Shown: in pieces, positions 54,639-63,619 of the stretch
Layout of the letters: every line of letters starts with the position of its first letter
How positions within the stretch are numbered: the first letter of the stretch is position 1
Origin: Petroclostridium sp. X23
GTDB taxonomy: Bacteria; Bacillota; Clostridia; SK-Y3
DNA length: 64,000 bases
NCBI RefSeq assembly: GCF_030013905.1
Contig: NZ_CP124862.1
Location: 5,149,051-5,213,050 of the forward strand
Direction of reading: 5' to 3'
Made by a program: the position numbers and the translations under genes
Notes under the pieces: generated by a model
What the model saw: the letters and a program-made list of their open reading frames with translations, nothing else
The model's database searches: none
What the model was told of the DNA's origin: nothing

Positions 54639-54687
54639 TATAATAGAATACATATTGAGTGGTAGAAAGTGGTGGAAAGTGGTAGTG
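54639..54687 (+). promoter_or_regulatory. mraZ promoter with three MraZ-binding repeats
   Basis: TATAAT (54639-54644) is followed by three 10-bp direct repeats AGTGGTAGAA, AGTGGTGGAA, AGTGGTAGTG (54658-54687). Direct AAAGTGG-type repeats at 10-bp steps are the known operator of the autoregulator MraZ. Confidence 0.8.
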
Positions 54688-54712
54688 ATTTATTGCAAAG
54701 GGGTGAGGCCTG

Positions 54713-55144
54713 ATGTTTATAGGTGAATATCAACATACCATTGATGCAAAAGGCAGAATTATCATCCCTTCCAAATTCCGTGATGAACTTGGGGACAAGT
54801 TTATCGTTACAAAAGGATTGGATAACTGTTTGTTCGTATATTCACAGGAAGAATGGGCAAACCTAGAAGCAAAACTTAAAACACTGCCTCTTACCAGCAA
54901 GGATGCAAGAGCATTTGTCAGGTTCTTTTTCTCAGGTGCTACCGAATGTGATGTGGACAAGCAGGGCCGTGCGCTTATTCCCGCTAATCTTCGTGAGCAT
55001 GCAGCATTAGAGAAGGACGCTGTGGTCATAGGCGTTTCCACAAGAGTTGAAATTTGGGATAAGGATCGATGGGGACAATATAATTGCGATGATAATATAA
55101 GTCCTGATGAGATAGCAGAAAAGATGGCGCTATTAGGGATATGA
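54713..55144 (+). CDS. mraZ: Transcriptional regulator MraZ
   Basis: The 143-aa protein has two AbrB-like repeats, each ending in a DxxGR motif: IDAKGRIIIPSKFRDEL (first) and VDKQGRALIPANLREHA (second). It heads the division and cell wall cluster and binds the repeats in its own promoter. AGGGGTGAGG precedes the ATG. Confidence 0.96.
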   Translation: MFIGEYQHTIDAKGRIIIPSKFRDELGDKFIVTKGLDNCLFVYSQEEWANLEAKLKTLPLTSKDARAFVRFFFSGATECDVDKQGRALIPANLREHAALEKDAVVIGVSTRVEIWDKDRWGQYNCDDNISPDEIAEKMALLGI

Positions 55145-55166
55145 TAACATTTAAGAAGGTGATAGG

Positions 55167-56102
55167 ATGGACTTTCATCATGTGTCGGTGCTTCTGCAGG
55201 AAAGTGTCGAAGCACTAAATATTAAGCCGGATGGTATCTACGCCGATGGGACACTGGGCGGTGGAGGTCATTCTTATAGGATTTGTGAACGATTGGGAAA
55301 TAACGGCAAACTTATCGGAATTGACCAGGACAGTAATGCAATTGCAGCGGCAGCTCAAAGGCTAAAGGAATACGAAAGCAAAGTGATATTTGTGAATGAT
55401 AATTTTGCGAATATAAAGTCAATCCTAGACAAGGTAGAAATGAACGCTATTGATGGTGCCATTATGGATCTGGGAGTATCTTCCCACCAATTGGATGAAG
55501 GGCAAAGAGGGTTTAGCTATCAACATGATGCACCGCTGGATATGCGGATGGATAGACGAAATACTCTTACAGCTAAAAGCATAGTGAACGAGTATTCGGA
55601 AGAGGAGATTAGAAAAATAATCTTCGAATATGGAGAAGAAAAATGGGCAAAAAGAATTGCTAATTTTATCGTTCAACACAGACAAACTGCACCTATTGAG
55701 ACCACAGGCGAGTTAGTAGAAATAATAAAGAGAGCTGTACCGGCAGGTGCAAGGAGAGATGGCCCTCATCCGGCTAAAAGAACTTTTCAAGCAATCAGGA
55801 TAGCAGTAAATGATGAGTTAGGTATTTTGGAAACGGCTATCAGAGATTTTGTAGATGTTTTGAAGGTAGGCGGGAGACTTGCAATTATAACATTTCATTC
55901 TCTCGAGGATCGGATAGTAAAACAGACTTATAACAGTTTAAGCAGCGGATGTGAGTGTCCTCCACAGTTTCCTATCTGCATTTGTAATAAAAAACCGATT
56001 GTAAAACTAGTGAATAGAAAGCCGAGGCTCCCTTCGGAACAAGAGTTAGAAGAAAATCCGAGGGCGAGGAGTTCAAAACTCAGGGTACTAGAAAAGCTAT
56101 AA
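55167..56102 (+). CDS. rsmH: 16S rRNA (cytosine-1402-N4)-methyltransferase
   Basis: The 311-aa protein has ADGTLGGGGHSYRICERLG (SAM-binding loop), MDLGVSSHQLDEGQRGFSY and PAKRTFQAIRIAVNDEL, typical of RsmH/MraW. A Cys-rich insertion (CECPPQFPICIC) is the usual family feature. It follows mraZ by 22 bp. Confidence 0.96.
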   Translation: MDFHHVSVLLQESVEALNIKPDGIYADGTLGGGGHSYRICERLGNNGKLIGIDQDSNAIAAAAQRLKEYESKVIFVNDNFANIKSILDKVEMNAIDGAIMDLGVSSHQLDEGQRGFSYQHDAPLDMRMDRRNTLTAKSIVNEYSEEEIRKIIFEYGEEKWAKRIANFIVQHRQTAPIETTGELVEIIKRAVPAGARRDGPHPAKRTFQAIRIAVNDELGILETAIRDFVDVLKVGGRLAIITFHSLEDRIVKQTYNSLSSGCECPPQFPICICNKKPIVKLVNRKPRLPSEQELEENPRARSSKLRVLEKL

Positions 56103-56148
56103 TGTAAATATAATGAGAATCATTAATTAGATTGTGAGGTGCATTATC

Positions 56149-56643
56149 TTGATATCAGCGCAAAAAAGCAGTAACGCATATGAGTTACAGGAAGATGAAT
56201 ATTATATACCTGAGCATAGATCCCCACAAAAAGTACGTAAATCTTTTAAACAACAGTCACAAGTGAAAGGGACTGATAAGATTAAGACGATTTTGGGGAT
56301 ATTGATATGCTTTGCGGTTGCATTCTGCATTTTATTAAGATATGTTACCATCACGGAAGCCAGTAATAAAATTGATGGTTATAAAAAACAAATCAGTCAG
56401 CTTGAGAGATTAAATGAGCAAATGCAGGTTGAAATCGACCGGTCTATTGATTTGAAAAAAGTTGAAGAAATTGCCCGCACAAAATTGGGGATGAGAAGAC
56501 CTGAGAAATTTCAGATGGTATATGTCAAGCTGGATAAAAGTGATTATGCCGAAATTGTTGAACAGCCAATGGATAATACTAATAAAAACCGGTTTGCTGC
56601 AGTTGTAACGGTTATTAACAATGTTTTGGAATATTTGAACTAA
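56149..56643 (+). CDS. ftsL: FtsL-like septum formation protein
   Basis: The 164-aa protein has a basic, Gln-rich cytoplasmic part (1-50), one membrane helix (about 53-70, ILGILICFAVAFCILLRYVT) and an extracellular coiled coil (about 80-115, ISQLERLNEQMQVEIDR). This is the FtsL/DivIC architecture for divisome assembly. The start is probably TTG 56149, 8 bp after GAGGTG; GTG 56134 lies in front of that site. It sits between rsmH and spoVD, the normal ftsL position. Confidence 0.75.
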   Translation: MISAQKSSNAYELQEDEYYIPEHRSPQKVRKSFKQQSQVKGTDKIKTILGILICFAVAFCILLRYVTITEASNKIDGYKKQISQLERLNEQMQVEIDRSIDLKKVEEIARTKLGMRRPEKFQMVYVKLDKSDYAEIVEQPMDNTNKNRFAAVVTVINNVLEYLN

Positions 56644-56755
56644 AATTATATTATATATATAAAGATATTATAATAATGTGGGGGGGAGGAGTGGGGAGAT
56701 AGTTACTCTAATCTCCTACTCCTGGTCTCCCACTCTGCGAAGGGTGGTTTTCTTT

Positions 56756-58921
56756 TTGGCTGCGCCAAAGTTAGCAATAAAGAAGAGAATATTGTTTTTG
56801 CTGGTTATCTTTACATTCACATCTATCGGTTTAATGGCCAGAACCGGTTGGTGGCAGATCAAGGAAGGAGAAAGGCTTCAAAAAGAGGCGATTGAGCAAC
56901 AAACCAGAGATAGGATAATAAACTCCAAAAGAGGTACTATTTTTGATAGGAATGGCAAGCCTCTCGCGATAAGTGCTTCAGTTGAGACGGTTACTGCGAT
57001 TCCTAATGAAATAAAAAAAGCGGGTAATGCCGAAGAAATTGCTTCCACGCTTTCTGAGATTCTGGAAATGAATTATGATGATGTCTATAAGAGGATTACA
57101 AGAAACAGTGCTTATGAAATTATCAAGAGAAAGATAGAAAAGAAAGAAGCAGACCAAATCAGAGAGGCTGATTTTAAAGGGATTCATCTGGATGAAGATT
57201 CAAAGAGGTATTATCCCTACGGCAATTTTGCTTCACATATTCTTGGTGCTACCGGTACCGATAATCAAGGATTATTTGGATTAGAGGCTAAATATGATAA
57301 ATATTTAAAAGGCTTGCCGGGCAGGATTGTATCGGCAAAAGATGCCATTGGTACCGAAATGCCATATAAATATGAACGGTATGTAAACCCGGAAGATGGG
57401 GCAAACCTTGTTTTAACCATCGATGAAGTTATTCAGCACTTTGCTGAAAAGCATTTGGAAACCGCACTGATTGATAATAAGTTAGCAAATGGGGCAGCGG
57501 CGATCATTATGGATCCAAGGACAGGGGATATTCTAGCGATGGCTGTAAAACCTGATTTTGATTTAAATAATCCATTTCAGATTGCCGATGAAACGGCTCA
57601 AAAAGAGCTTGAGCAATTAAGCGGGGATGCGTTTACCGAAAAGTACAAAGCGGAGCTGGGAAAAATGTGGAGGAACAAAGCGGTTGTTGACAGCTATGAA
57701 CCGGGATCAACCTTTAAAATCATCACCTCCGCAGCAGGATTGGAAGAAAATGCGGTAAAACCCACAGACCAGTTCACTGATATCGGTTATCTCACGGTGG
57801 CAGGAAGAAGAATAAAATGTTGGAGGTCGGATAGACCTCACGGACTTCAAACTTTTGTACAAGGCGTGCAAAATTCTTGCAATCCTGTGTTTATGGAGGT
57901 TGCAGCAAGAATGGGCAGTGAGACTTTTTACAAATATGTCAAAGCATTTGGGTTTCTTGAAAAAACCGGCATAGACTTTGATGGTGAAACCTCGGGGATA
58001 TTCCATAAACTTAGCGCTTTTAATGAGTTGGAATTGGCTACGGCATCTTTCGGACAGGGATTCCAGATCACCCCTTTGCAAATGGTAAGCGCTATATCCG
58101 CTGTTGCAAACGACGGATTGCTTTTAAAACCCAGATTGGTGAAGCAAATTACTGACATAGATGGTAATGTAATGAAAACTTTTGAGCCGGAAGTAGTAAG
58201 GCAAGTCATTTCCAAAGAAACTTCGGCAACCCTCAGAGGTATTCTGGAAAGTGTTGTTTCGGAAGGTACGGGGAAAAATGCTTATATTAAAGGCTACCGG
58301 GTGGCAGGAAAAACAGGCACATCCGAAAAGCTCCCCAGAGGTACCAGTAATTATGTGGCTTCATTTGTAGGTTTCGCACCTGCCGATGATCCTAAAGTGG
58401 TTTGCCTTGTGATCTTGGATGAACCAAAAGGAGATTCCTATTTTGGTGGTGTGATTGCTGCACCGGTTGTAGGGAAAATCCTAGATGATACATTAAACTA
58501 CTTGGAAGTAGAACCTAAATTTACAGAAGAAGAGCTTATGACCATGGACGTTTTTGTACCGGAAGTAAGAAATATGGATATAAAAGAAGCACAAAATACT
58601 TTAAAAGATATCAACTTAAAATATAAAATAGAAGGAACTGGAAATACTATTATTGATCAGACACCTAAGCCCGGAGCAAAACTACAGGAAAAGTCTTTGG
58701 TCATACTATATACGGAAGGATCGGAGCCATCTACTAGTATTACTATACCTGATGTCGTTAACAAATCCGTATTGGAAGCGAATCAGATATTGGTGGACTC
58801 AGGATTGAATATTAAGATTAACGGTTCAGGCACTGCCATCAAGCAGGAACCGGCTGCGGGGACGGTAGTAAGCCCGGGGACAGTGGTGAATGTTGACTTT
58901 AGGTTTACCGATGTAGACTAG
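56756..58921 (+). CDS. spoVD: Stage V sporulation protein D / class B penicillin-binding protein
   Basis: The protein is about 721 aa from TTG 56756, which has AAGGGTGG 8 bp upstream. The frame is open to 56678, but that extra part lies in a repeat-like GGGGAG stretch. A membrane anchor (about 15-32) and a PBP dimer domain are followed by a transpeptidase with SxxK in YEPGSTFKII, SxN in NSCNP and KTG in GKTGTSEK. Two C-terminal PASTA domains follow, the second starting ITIPDVVNKSVLEANQIL. SpoVD is needed for spore cortex; PASTA-bearing copies are common in Clostridia, and here it may also serve division. Confidence 0.9.
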   Translation: MAAPKLAIKKRILFLLVIFTFTSIGLMARTGWWQIKEGERLQKEAIEQQTRDRIINSKRGTIFDRNGKPLAISASVETVTAIPNEIKKAGNAEEIASTLSEILEMNYDDVYKRITRNSAYEIIKRKIEKKEADQIREADFKGIHLDEDSKRYYPYGNFASHILGATGTDNQGLFGLEAKYDKYLKGLPGRIVSAKDAIGTEMPYKYERYVNPEDGANLVLTIDEVIQHFAEKHLETALIDNKLANGAAAIIMDPRTGDILAMAVKPDFDLNNPFQIADETAQKELEQLSGDAFTEKYKAELGKMWRNKAVVDSYEPGSTFKIITSAAGLEENAVKPTDQFTDIGYLTVAGRRIKCWRSDRPHGLQTFVQGVQNSCNPVFMEVAARMGSETFYKYVKAFGFLEKTGIDFDGETSGIFHKLSAFNELELATASFGQGFQITPLQMVSAISAVANDGLLLKPRLVKQITDIDGNVMKTFEPEVVRQVISKETSATLRGILESVVSEGTGKNAYIKGYRVAGKTGTSEKLPRGTSNYVASFVGFAPADDPKVVCLVILDEPKGDSYFGGVIAAPVVGKILDDTLNYLEVEPKFTEEELMTMDVFVPEVRNMDIKEAQNTLKDINLKYKIEGTGNTIIDQTPKPGAKLQEKSLVILYTEGSEPSTSITIPDVVNKSVLEANQILVDSGLNIKINGSGTAIKQEPAAGTVVSPGTVVNVDFRFTDVD

Positions 58922-59300
58922 TCCGTTAATAATGGACAATGGACAATGGACAATGAATAGTGAACAGTGAATAATTAATAGTGAATAGTTATTAGATTTG
59001 GAAGAAGTCCGATTTAGAAAGGTCTACTATAGATAAAAAACTATAGACATGCAATTTGCCAAGTTATATATCATGCTAACAGTTAAGGTTCCGTAGGGGC
59101 GGACGACTCTGTCCGCCCGCAGATAAGGTAATAGTACAGCGGGTGGACAGGGTCGTCCACCCCTACAATAATAAAATAGATATATTCAAACAAGAATTAA
59201 CATATTAGTTAATATAAAATAGAGGAACCGTCCCTGTGTCGAAGCTCTGAAAGATAAGGCACTTTAGCACATCCTACTATAAATGCATGGGAGGATTATC
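58922..59300. repeat. Repeat-rich gap, first copy of a 138-bp element
   Basis: It begins with short tandem ATGGACA/AATAGTGAA-type repeats. At 59046-59183 is an element with inverted arms, GTAGGGGCGGACGACTCTGT and CAGGGTCGTCCACCCCTAC, that recurs at 60829-60966. No gene seen. Confidence 0.65.
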
Positions 59301-60743
59301 ATGAGATTGGATAAATTAATAAAAGCGATTGAACCGGAAATTGTGTTAGGAGACCGGAATGTTGAGATTAGCGGTATTGCGTATGATTCCAGGAAGGTAA
59401 ATGCGGGAGATTTATTTGTTTGTATAAAAGGCTTTAAGGTGGATGGGCATGAATTTATTTCCCAGGCAATTGAAAGCGGAGCTGCGGCTATTGTATCTGA
59501 AAAGGAAATAACCGGGTTATCAGTACCACTGGTTAAAGTTAATAATTCACGGAGAGCTATGGCATTGATTTCTGCAGAGTTTTATGATCATCCTTCCACA
59601 AAGTTTAATTTAGTTGGAATTACAGGTACTAATGGAAAGACAACCACTACCTATTTAATTAAGACAATACTGGAGCAGCAAGGGAGGAAAGTAGGATTAA
59701 TAGGTACCAATCAAAATATGATAGGAGACCGGATTCTACCGACCGAAAGAACAACTCCTGAGTCGATGGAATTGCAAAAGCTATTTGCAGAAATGGTGAT
59801 AGAAGATGTTGATGATGTTGTAATAGAGGTATCTTCCCACTCACTGGAATTAAACAGAGTAGATGGATGCCACTTTGAAGTAGGCGTCTTCACAAATATT
59901 ACACAAGACCATTTGGATTTTCATCTAAACATGGAAAACTATTTAAAAGCAAAAACAAAGCTTTTTCAACGGTGTAAGATAGGTATTATTAATTGTGATG
60001 ATACGGGTAGTACATATATACTTGAAAATGGAACTTGTAAGATGATGACCTTTGGGATTGAACAAGGCGCCGATATTAAAGCAACAGAATTGGAGATTAC
60101 ATCCAAAGGCGTTGGTTTTCAAACAATCACACCGGAAGGAGAATGCCGTATTCACTTAAGCATACCCGGGAGGTTTTCTATTTATAATGCTTTAGGAAGT
60201 ATTGGCGCTTGTATGGCGTTGGGTGTGGATTTAAATGATATTAAGCAAGGCTTAAAGGTTGCAAAGGGAGTGCCGGGTAGAGCGCAAATTGTGGAAACCG
60301 GAAAAGACTTCATGGTTCTGATTGATTATGCGCATACGCCTGATGGTCTGAAAAATATCTTAAGTGCGGTAAAAGGTTTTGTGAAGGGGAGAGTTGTAAC
60401 GCTGTTCGGATGCGGGGGTGACAGGGATAAAACAAAGCGTCCGATCATGGGCAGGATTGCCGGTGCAATGTCAGACTTCTGTATTGTCACTTCTGATAAT
60501 CCAAGAACTGAAGACCCGATGCAGATCATACTTCAGATTGAAGAAGGTGTAAAAGGGACAGAATGTCCATATATCATTATAGAAAATAGGTATGAAGCCA
60601 TTGAATATGCATTGCGCAATGCTCAAGAAGACGATGTAATCGTATTGGCAGGCAAAGGACATGAAACGTACCAAGAGATAAATGGGAAGAAATACCCTTT
60701 TGATGAAAATGAGATCGTTAAAGAAATTTTATCTAAGAACTAG
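59301..60743 (+). CDS. murE: UDP-MurNAc-L-Ala-D-Glu:meso-DAP ligase
   Basis: The 480-aa Mur ligase has the ATP loop GITGTNGKTTTTYLIKT and the centre motif TNITQDHLDFH. The specificity motif DNPR (in TSDNPRTEDP) marks meso-diaminopimelate as the added residue. GGGAGG before ATG 59301 sets the start. It implies a DAP-type peptidoglycan. Confidence 0.96.
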   Translation: MRLDKLIKAIEPEIVLGDRNVEISGIAYDSRKVNAGDLFVCIKGFKVDGHEFISQAIESGAAAIVSEKEITGLSVPLVKVNNSRRAMALISAEFYDHPSTKFNLVGITGTNGKTTTTYLIKTILEQQGRKVGLIGTNQNMIGDRILPTERTTPESMELQKLFAEMVIEDVDDVVIEVSSHSLELNRVDGCHFEVGVFTNITQDHLDFHLNMENYLKAKTKLFQRCKIGIINCDDTGSTYILENGTCKMMTFGIEQGADIKATELEITSKGVGFQTITPEGECRIHLSIPGRFSIYNALGSIGACMALGVDLNDIKQGLKVAKGVPGRAQIVETGKDFMVLIDYAHTPDGLKNILSAVKGFVKGRVVTLFGCGGDRDKTKRPIMGRIAGAMSDFCIVTSDNPRTEDPMQIILQIEEGVKGTECPYIIIENRYEAIEYALRNAQEDDVIVLAGKGHETYQEINGKKYPFDENEIVKEILSKN

Positions 60744-61140
60744 AAGATAGTGAATAATTAATAGTCAACAATGAATAAGAATGAGGAGAATTAATAATTA
60801 TTTTGTATTTTATAGGTAACGAACTTTAGACTTGCGACTTACGGAGTTATATATCACGCAAACAGTTAAGATTGCGTAGGGGCGGACGACTCTGTCTGCC
60901 CGTAGATACAGCAATAGTATAGCGGGTGGACAGGGTCGTCCACCCCTACGATAATAAAATAGATATTCGGTGAAATGTAATATAGCTTTTATTGTAAGGA
61001 TGGCTGTGGCGGTAGGTGGGTGATGTAACAGTGGAGAGTATTATACATTAATAACTATTCACTATTAATTATTCACTGTTCACTATACATTGTCCATTGT
61101 CCATTGAAACATTGTACATTTATAAAACGGGGTGGTATTT
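60744..61140. repeat. Repeat-rich gap, second copy of the 138-bp element
   Basis: The element at 60829-60966 matches 59046-59183 at about 88% by eye with no length change. AT-rich tandem repeats (ATAACTATTCACTATTAATT and similar) flank it. No gene seen. Confidence 0.65.
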
Positions 61141-62526
61141 GTGGAACCTTTGAAAGTGAAAGAAATTATCCACGCAACTGGTGGAGAATTGGTATGCGGA
61201 GATGTCAATACAAATATAACAGATATTAGTACAGATAGCAGAGCTATTAAACAAGGTATGTTCTTTGTTCCTTTGAGGGGTGAATCTTTTGATGGACATA
61301 ACTTTATCTTTAAGGCGTTTGAAAATGGTGCGGTGGGCTGTGTTACAGATAGGGACATAGAGATTATGGATGCTGATAAATGTATCATAAAAGTGGATGA
61401 TACTTTAACTGCGCTGCAAGGGATTGCAAGATTTTACCGCGAGAAGTTTCGTATTCCTTTTGTAGCTGTTACAGGAAGTGTTGGAAAGACATCCACCAAG
61501 GATATGATTGCGTGTGTTCTTGAACAAAAGTTTCGTGTTCTAAAGACGAAGGGAAACTTCAACAATGAGATTGGATTACCTTTGACAGTGTTGGGATTGG
61601 ATAGCCATCACCATATGGGGATTACAGAAATGGGCATGAGTGGTTTCAATGAAATCAGCCGTCTCGCATCTATCGTTAAACCTGAGTGTGCAGTAATTAC
61701 TAATATTGGTTTATCACATATTGAAAAGCTTGGTTCACAGGAAAATATTTTAAAGGCGAAAATGGAAGTGTTTGAAAACTTTAATAAAAGTAATGTTGCC
61801 ATATTAAATGGTGATGATCCCATGCTATTTGCTCTAAAGGATACGCTTCCCTTCAGGACCGTATACTTCGGCATTGAAAACGAGCAAAGTGACTTAAGGG
61901 CGTATGATATTTCAAGTTCTGAACTGCAGGGAAGCAAATTTAATATCAATATTAAGGACAATGCATATATTGTTAATATACGGGTTATTGGTGAACATAA
62001 TATCTATAATGCTTTAGCGGCTATTGCAGTAGGACTAGAATACCATATGGAAATAGATGATATTTTAGACGGAATCTCAAGGTTCAAATCCGGAAAAATG
62101 AGGCAGGATATTTTTGAGTCAAAAGGCATTAAAGTCATTAACGATTGTTATAATGCCAGTCCGACTTCTATGGAAGCGGCTTTGAAAGTCTTAAAGCAGA
62201 TTGAGAATACCGGTAATAAAGTCGCGATTTTGGGAGATATGTTAGAAATGGGTGAGTGGGCATATGACGCTCATAAAAAAGTTGGAAGCGATGTAGTAAA
62301 AAATAATATTGATTATTTATTAACTATGGGATATAATGGAAAATACATTGCTTTGGGGGCTTTGCAATCGGGAATGCCACAAGAGAAAATACATAGTTTC
62401 GAAACACATGATGAGGTGAAAGAATTTATCAGCGGTTTCTTAAAAAGTGGAGATGCAGTACTTGTCAAAGCTTCTCGGGGAATGAAATTAGAGATTGTTT
62501 CGGAATATATACGAGAGGTGAGGTAG
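61141..62526 (+). CDS. murF: UDP-MurNAc-tripeptide:D-Ala-D-Ala ligase
   Basis: The 461-aa Mur ligase has VTGSVGKTSTKDMIACVLEQ as ATP loop, TNIGLSHIEKLGSQENI, and NDCYNASPTSMEAALKVL in the C-domain, the MurF form. It adds D-Ala-D-Ala to finish the pentapeptide. The start is GTG 61141 with GGGGTGG upstream. It is one base from mraY. Confidence 0.95.
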   Translation: MEPLKVKEIIHATGGELVCGDVNTNITDISTDSRAIKQGMFFVPLRGESFDGHNFIFKAFENGAVGCVTDRDIEIMDADKCIIKVDDTLTALQGIARFYREKFRIPFVAVTGSVGKTSTKDMIACVLEQKFRVLKTKGNFNNEIGLPLTVLGLDSHHHMGITEMGMSGFNEISRLASIVKPECAVITNIGLSHIEKLGSQENILKAKMEVFENFNKSNVAILNGDDPMLFALKDTLPFRTVYFGIENEQSDLRAYDISSSELQGSKFNINIKDNAYIVNIRVIGEHNIYNALAAIAVGLEYHMEIDDILDGISRFKSGKMRQDIFESKGIKVINDCYNASPTSMEAALKVLKQIENTGNKVAILGDMLEMGEWAYDAHKKVGSDVVKNNIDYLLTMGYNGKYIALGALQSGMPQEKIHSFETHDEVKEFISGFLKSGDAVLVKASRGMKLEIVSEYIREVR

Positions 62527-63501
62527 TTGGTTAATGTTTTTGCGTCAGTTTTAATCGCTTTTTTTATTTGTGTGATATCAGGGCCTTTACTCATTCCGGT
62601 ACTAAGAAAACTCAAATTTGGTCAAAGCATTCTGGAGATAGGCCCGCAATGGCATGCGAAAAAATCAGGCACACCTACCATGGGCGGAATAATTTTTATT
62701 TTAGCAGCCATTATTACAACATTATTACTTGTTAAAGACGTTAAGGTACTGATTATACTGGCAACTTCAGTTGCATTTGGTATTATAGGGTTTATAGACG
62801 ATTATATAAAAGTAGTATTAAAAAGAAATTTAGGCCTTACTGCCAGCCAAAAATTTTTAGCCCAGACAGTTGCAGCAGTGGGATTTACAATATTTTTATA
62901 TCATTCGGGTTATATTAATAATGAAATATATGTTCCGTTTCTTTCCGGACTTATTAGTTTGGAATGGTGGATATTCATTCCGTTTACGGTATTTGTGATT
63001 TTAGCTACCGTAAATAGTGTTAATCTTACCGATGGATTGGATGGCTTAGCGGCGGGGATTACTGTGGCGGTTTCTGTTTTCTTTACAGTAGTGGCCTTTA
63101 TCTTGAAGGATTATAATACGGCTGCCTTTTCTGCTGCAATTACCGGGGGATGCATGGGATTCTTACTATTCAACGCTCATCCTGCTAAGGTGTTCATGGG
63201 AGATACAGGCTCTCTTTTTTTAGGTGGGGCCATTTGTTCTGTAGCCATAGCATTGAAAATGCCGTTGTTTTTAATCATAGTGGGTGGTATCTATTTGATT
63301 GAAACGCTATCCGTCATCATGCAGGTAACATCCTTTAAGTTTACTGGGAAGAGAATATTTAAAATGAGTCCTATTCATCACCATTTTGAAATGATAGGTT
63401 GGAAAGAGACAAAAGTGGTAACCGTCTTTGTAACAGCAACCATTATTCTTTGCATAATTGGTTTTTTAGGTATTAATAATGTTGTAGCATTCATACAATA
63501 A
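62527..63501 (+). CDS. mraY: Phospho-MurNAc-pentapeptide transferase
   Basis: The 324-aa protein has ten membrane helices and active-site loops GTPTMGGIIFIL, FIDDYIKVVLKRNLGL, NLTDGLDGLAAG, and HHHFEMIGWKE near the end. It makes lipid I from UDP-MurNAc-pentapeptide and undecaprenyl phosphate. The start is TTG directly after the murF stop, with GAGGTGAGG upstream. Confidence 0.96.
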   Translation: MVNVFASVLIAFFICVISGPLLIPVLRKLKFGQSILEIGPQWHAKKSGTPTMGGIIFILAAIITTLLLVKDVKVLIILATSVAFGIIGFIDDYIKVVLKRNLGLTASQKFLAQTVAAVGFTIFLYHSGYINNEIYVPFLSGLISLEWWIFIPFTVFVILATVNSVNLTDGLDGLAAGITVAVSVFFTVVAFILKDYNTAAFSAAITGGCMGFLLFNAHPAKVFMGDTGSLFLGGAICSVAIALKMPLFLIIVGGIYLIETLSVIMQVTSFKFTGKRIFKMSPIHHHFEMIGWKETKVVTVFVTATIILCIIGFLGINNVVAFIQ

Positions 63502-63619
63502 GATGAGAAGTATTTTAAAACGAGTGTTTTTAATATCATGTAGTATTAAATAATTCATTAATATAATTGACGCTAATTATTAATTATTAATTGTTAATTA
63601 TATACGGGAGGTATTCCTT

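Noticed and set aside
54730..55215. 161-codon leftward ORF across mraZ and rsmH
   Set aside because: Antisense to two clearly real genes; no independent evidence.
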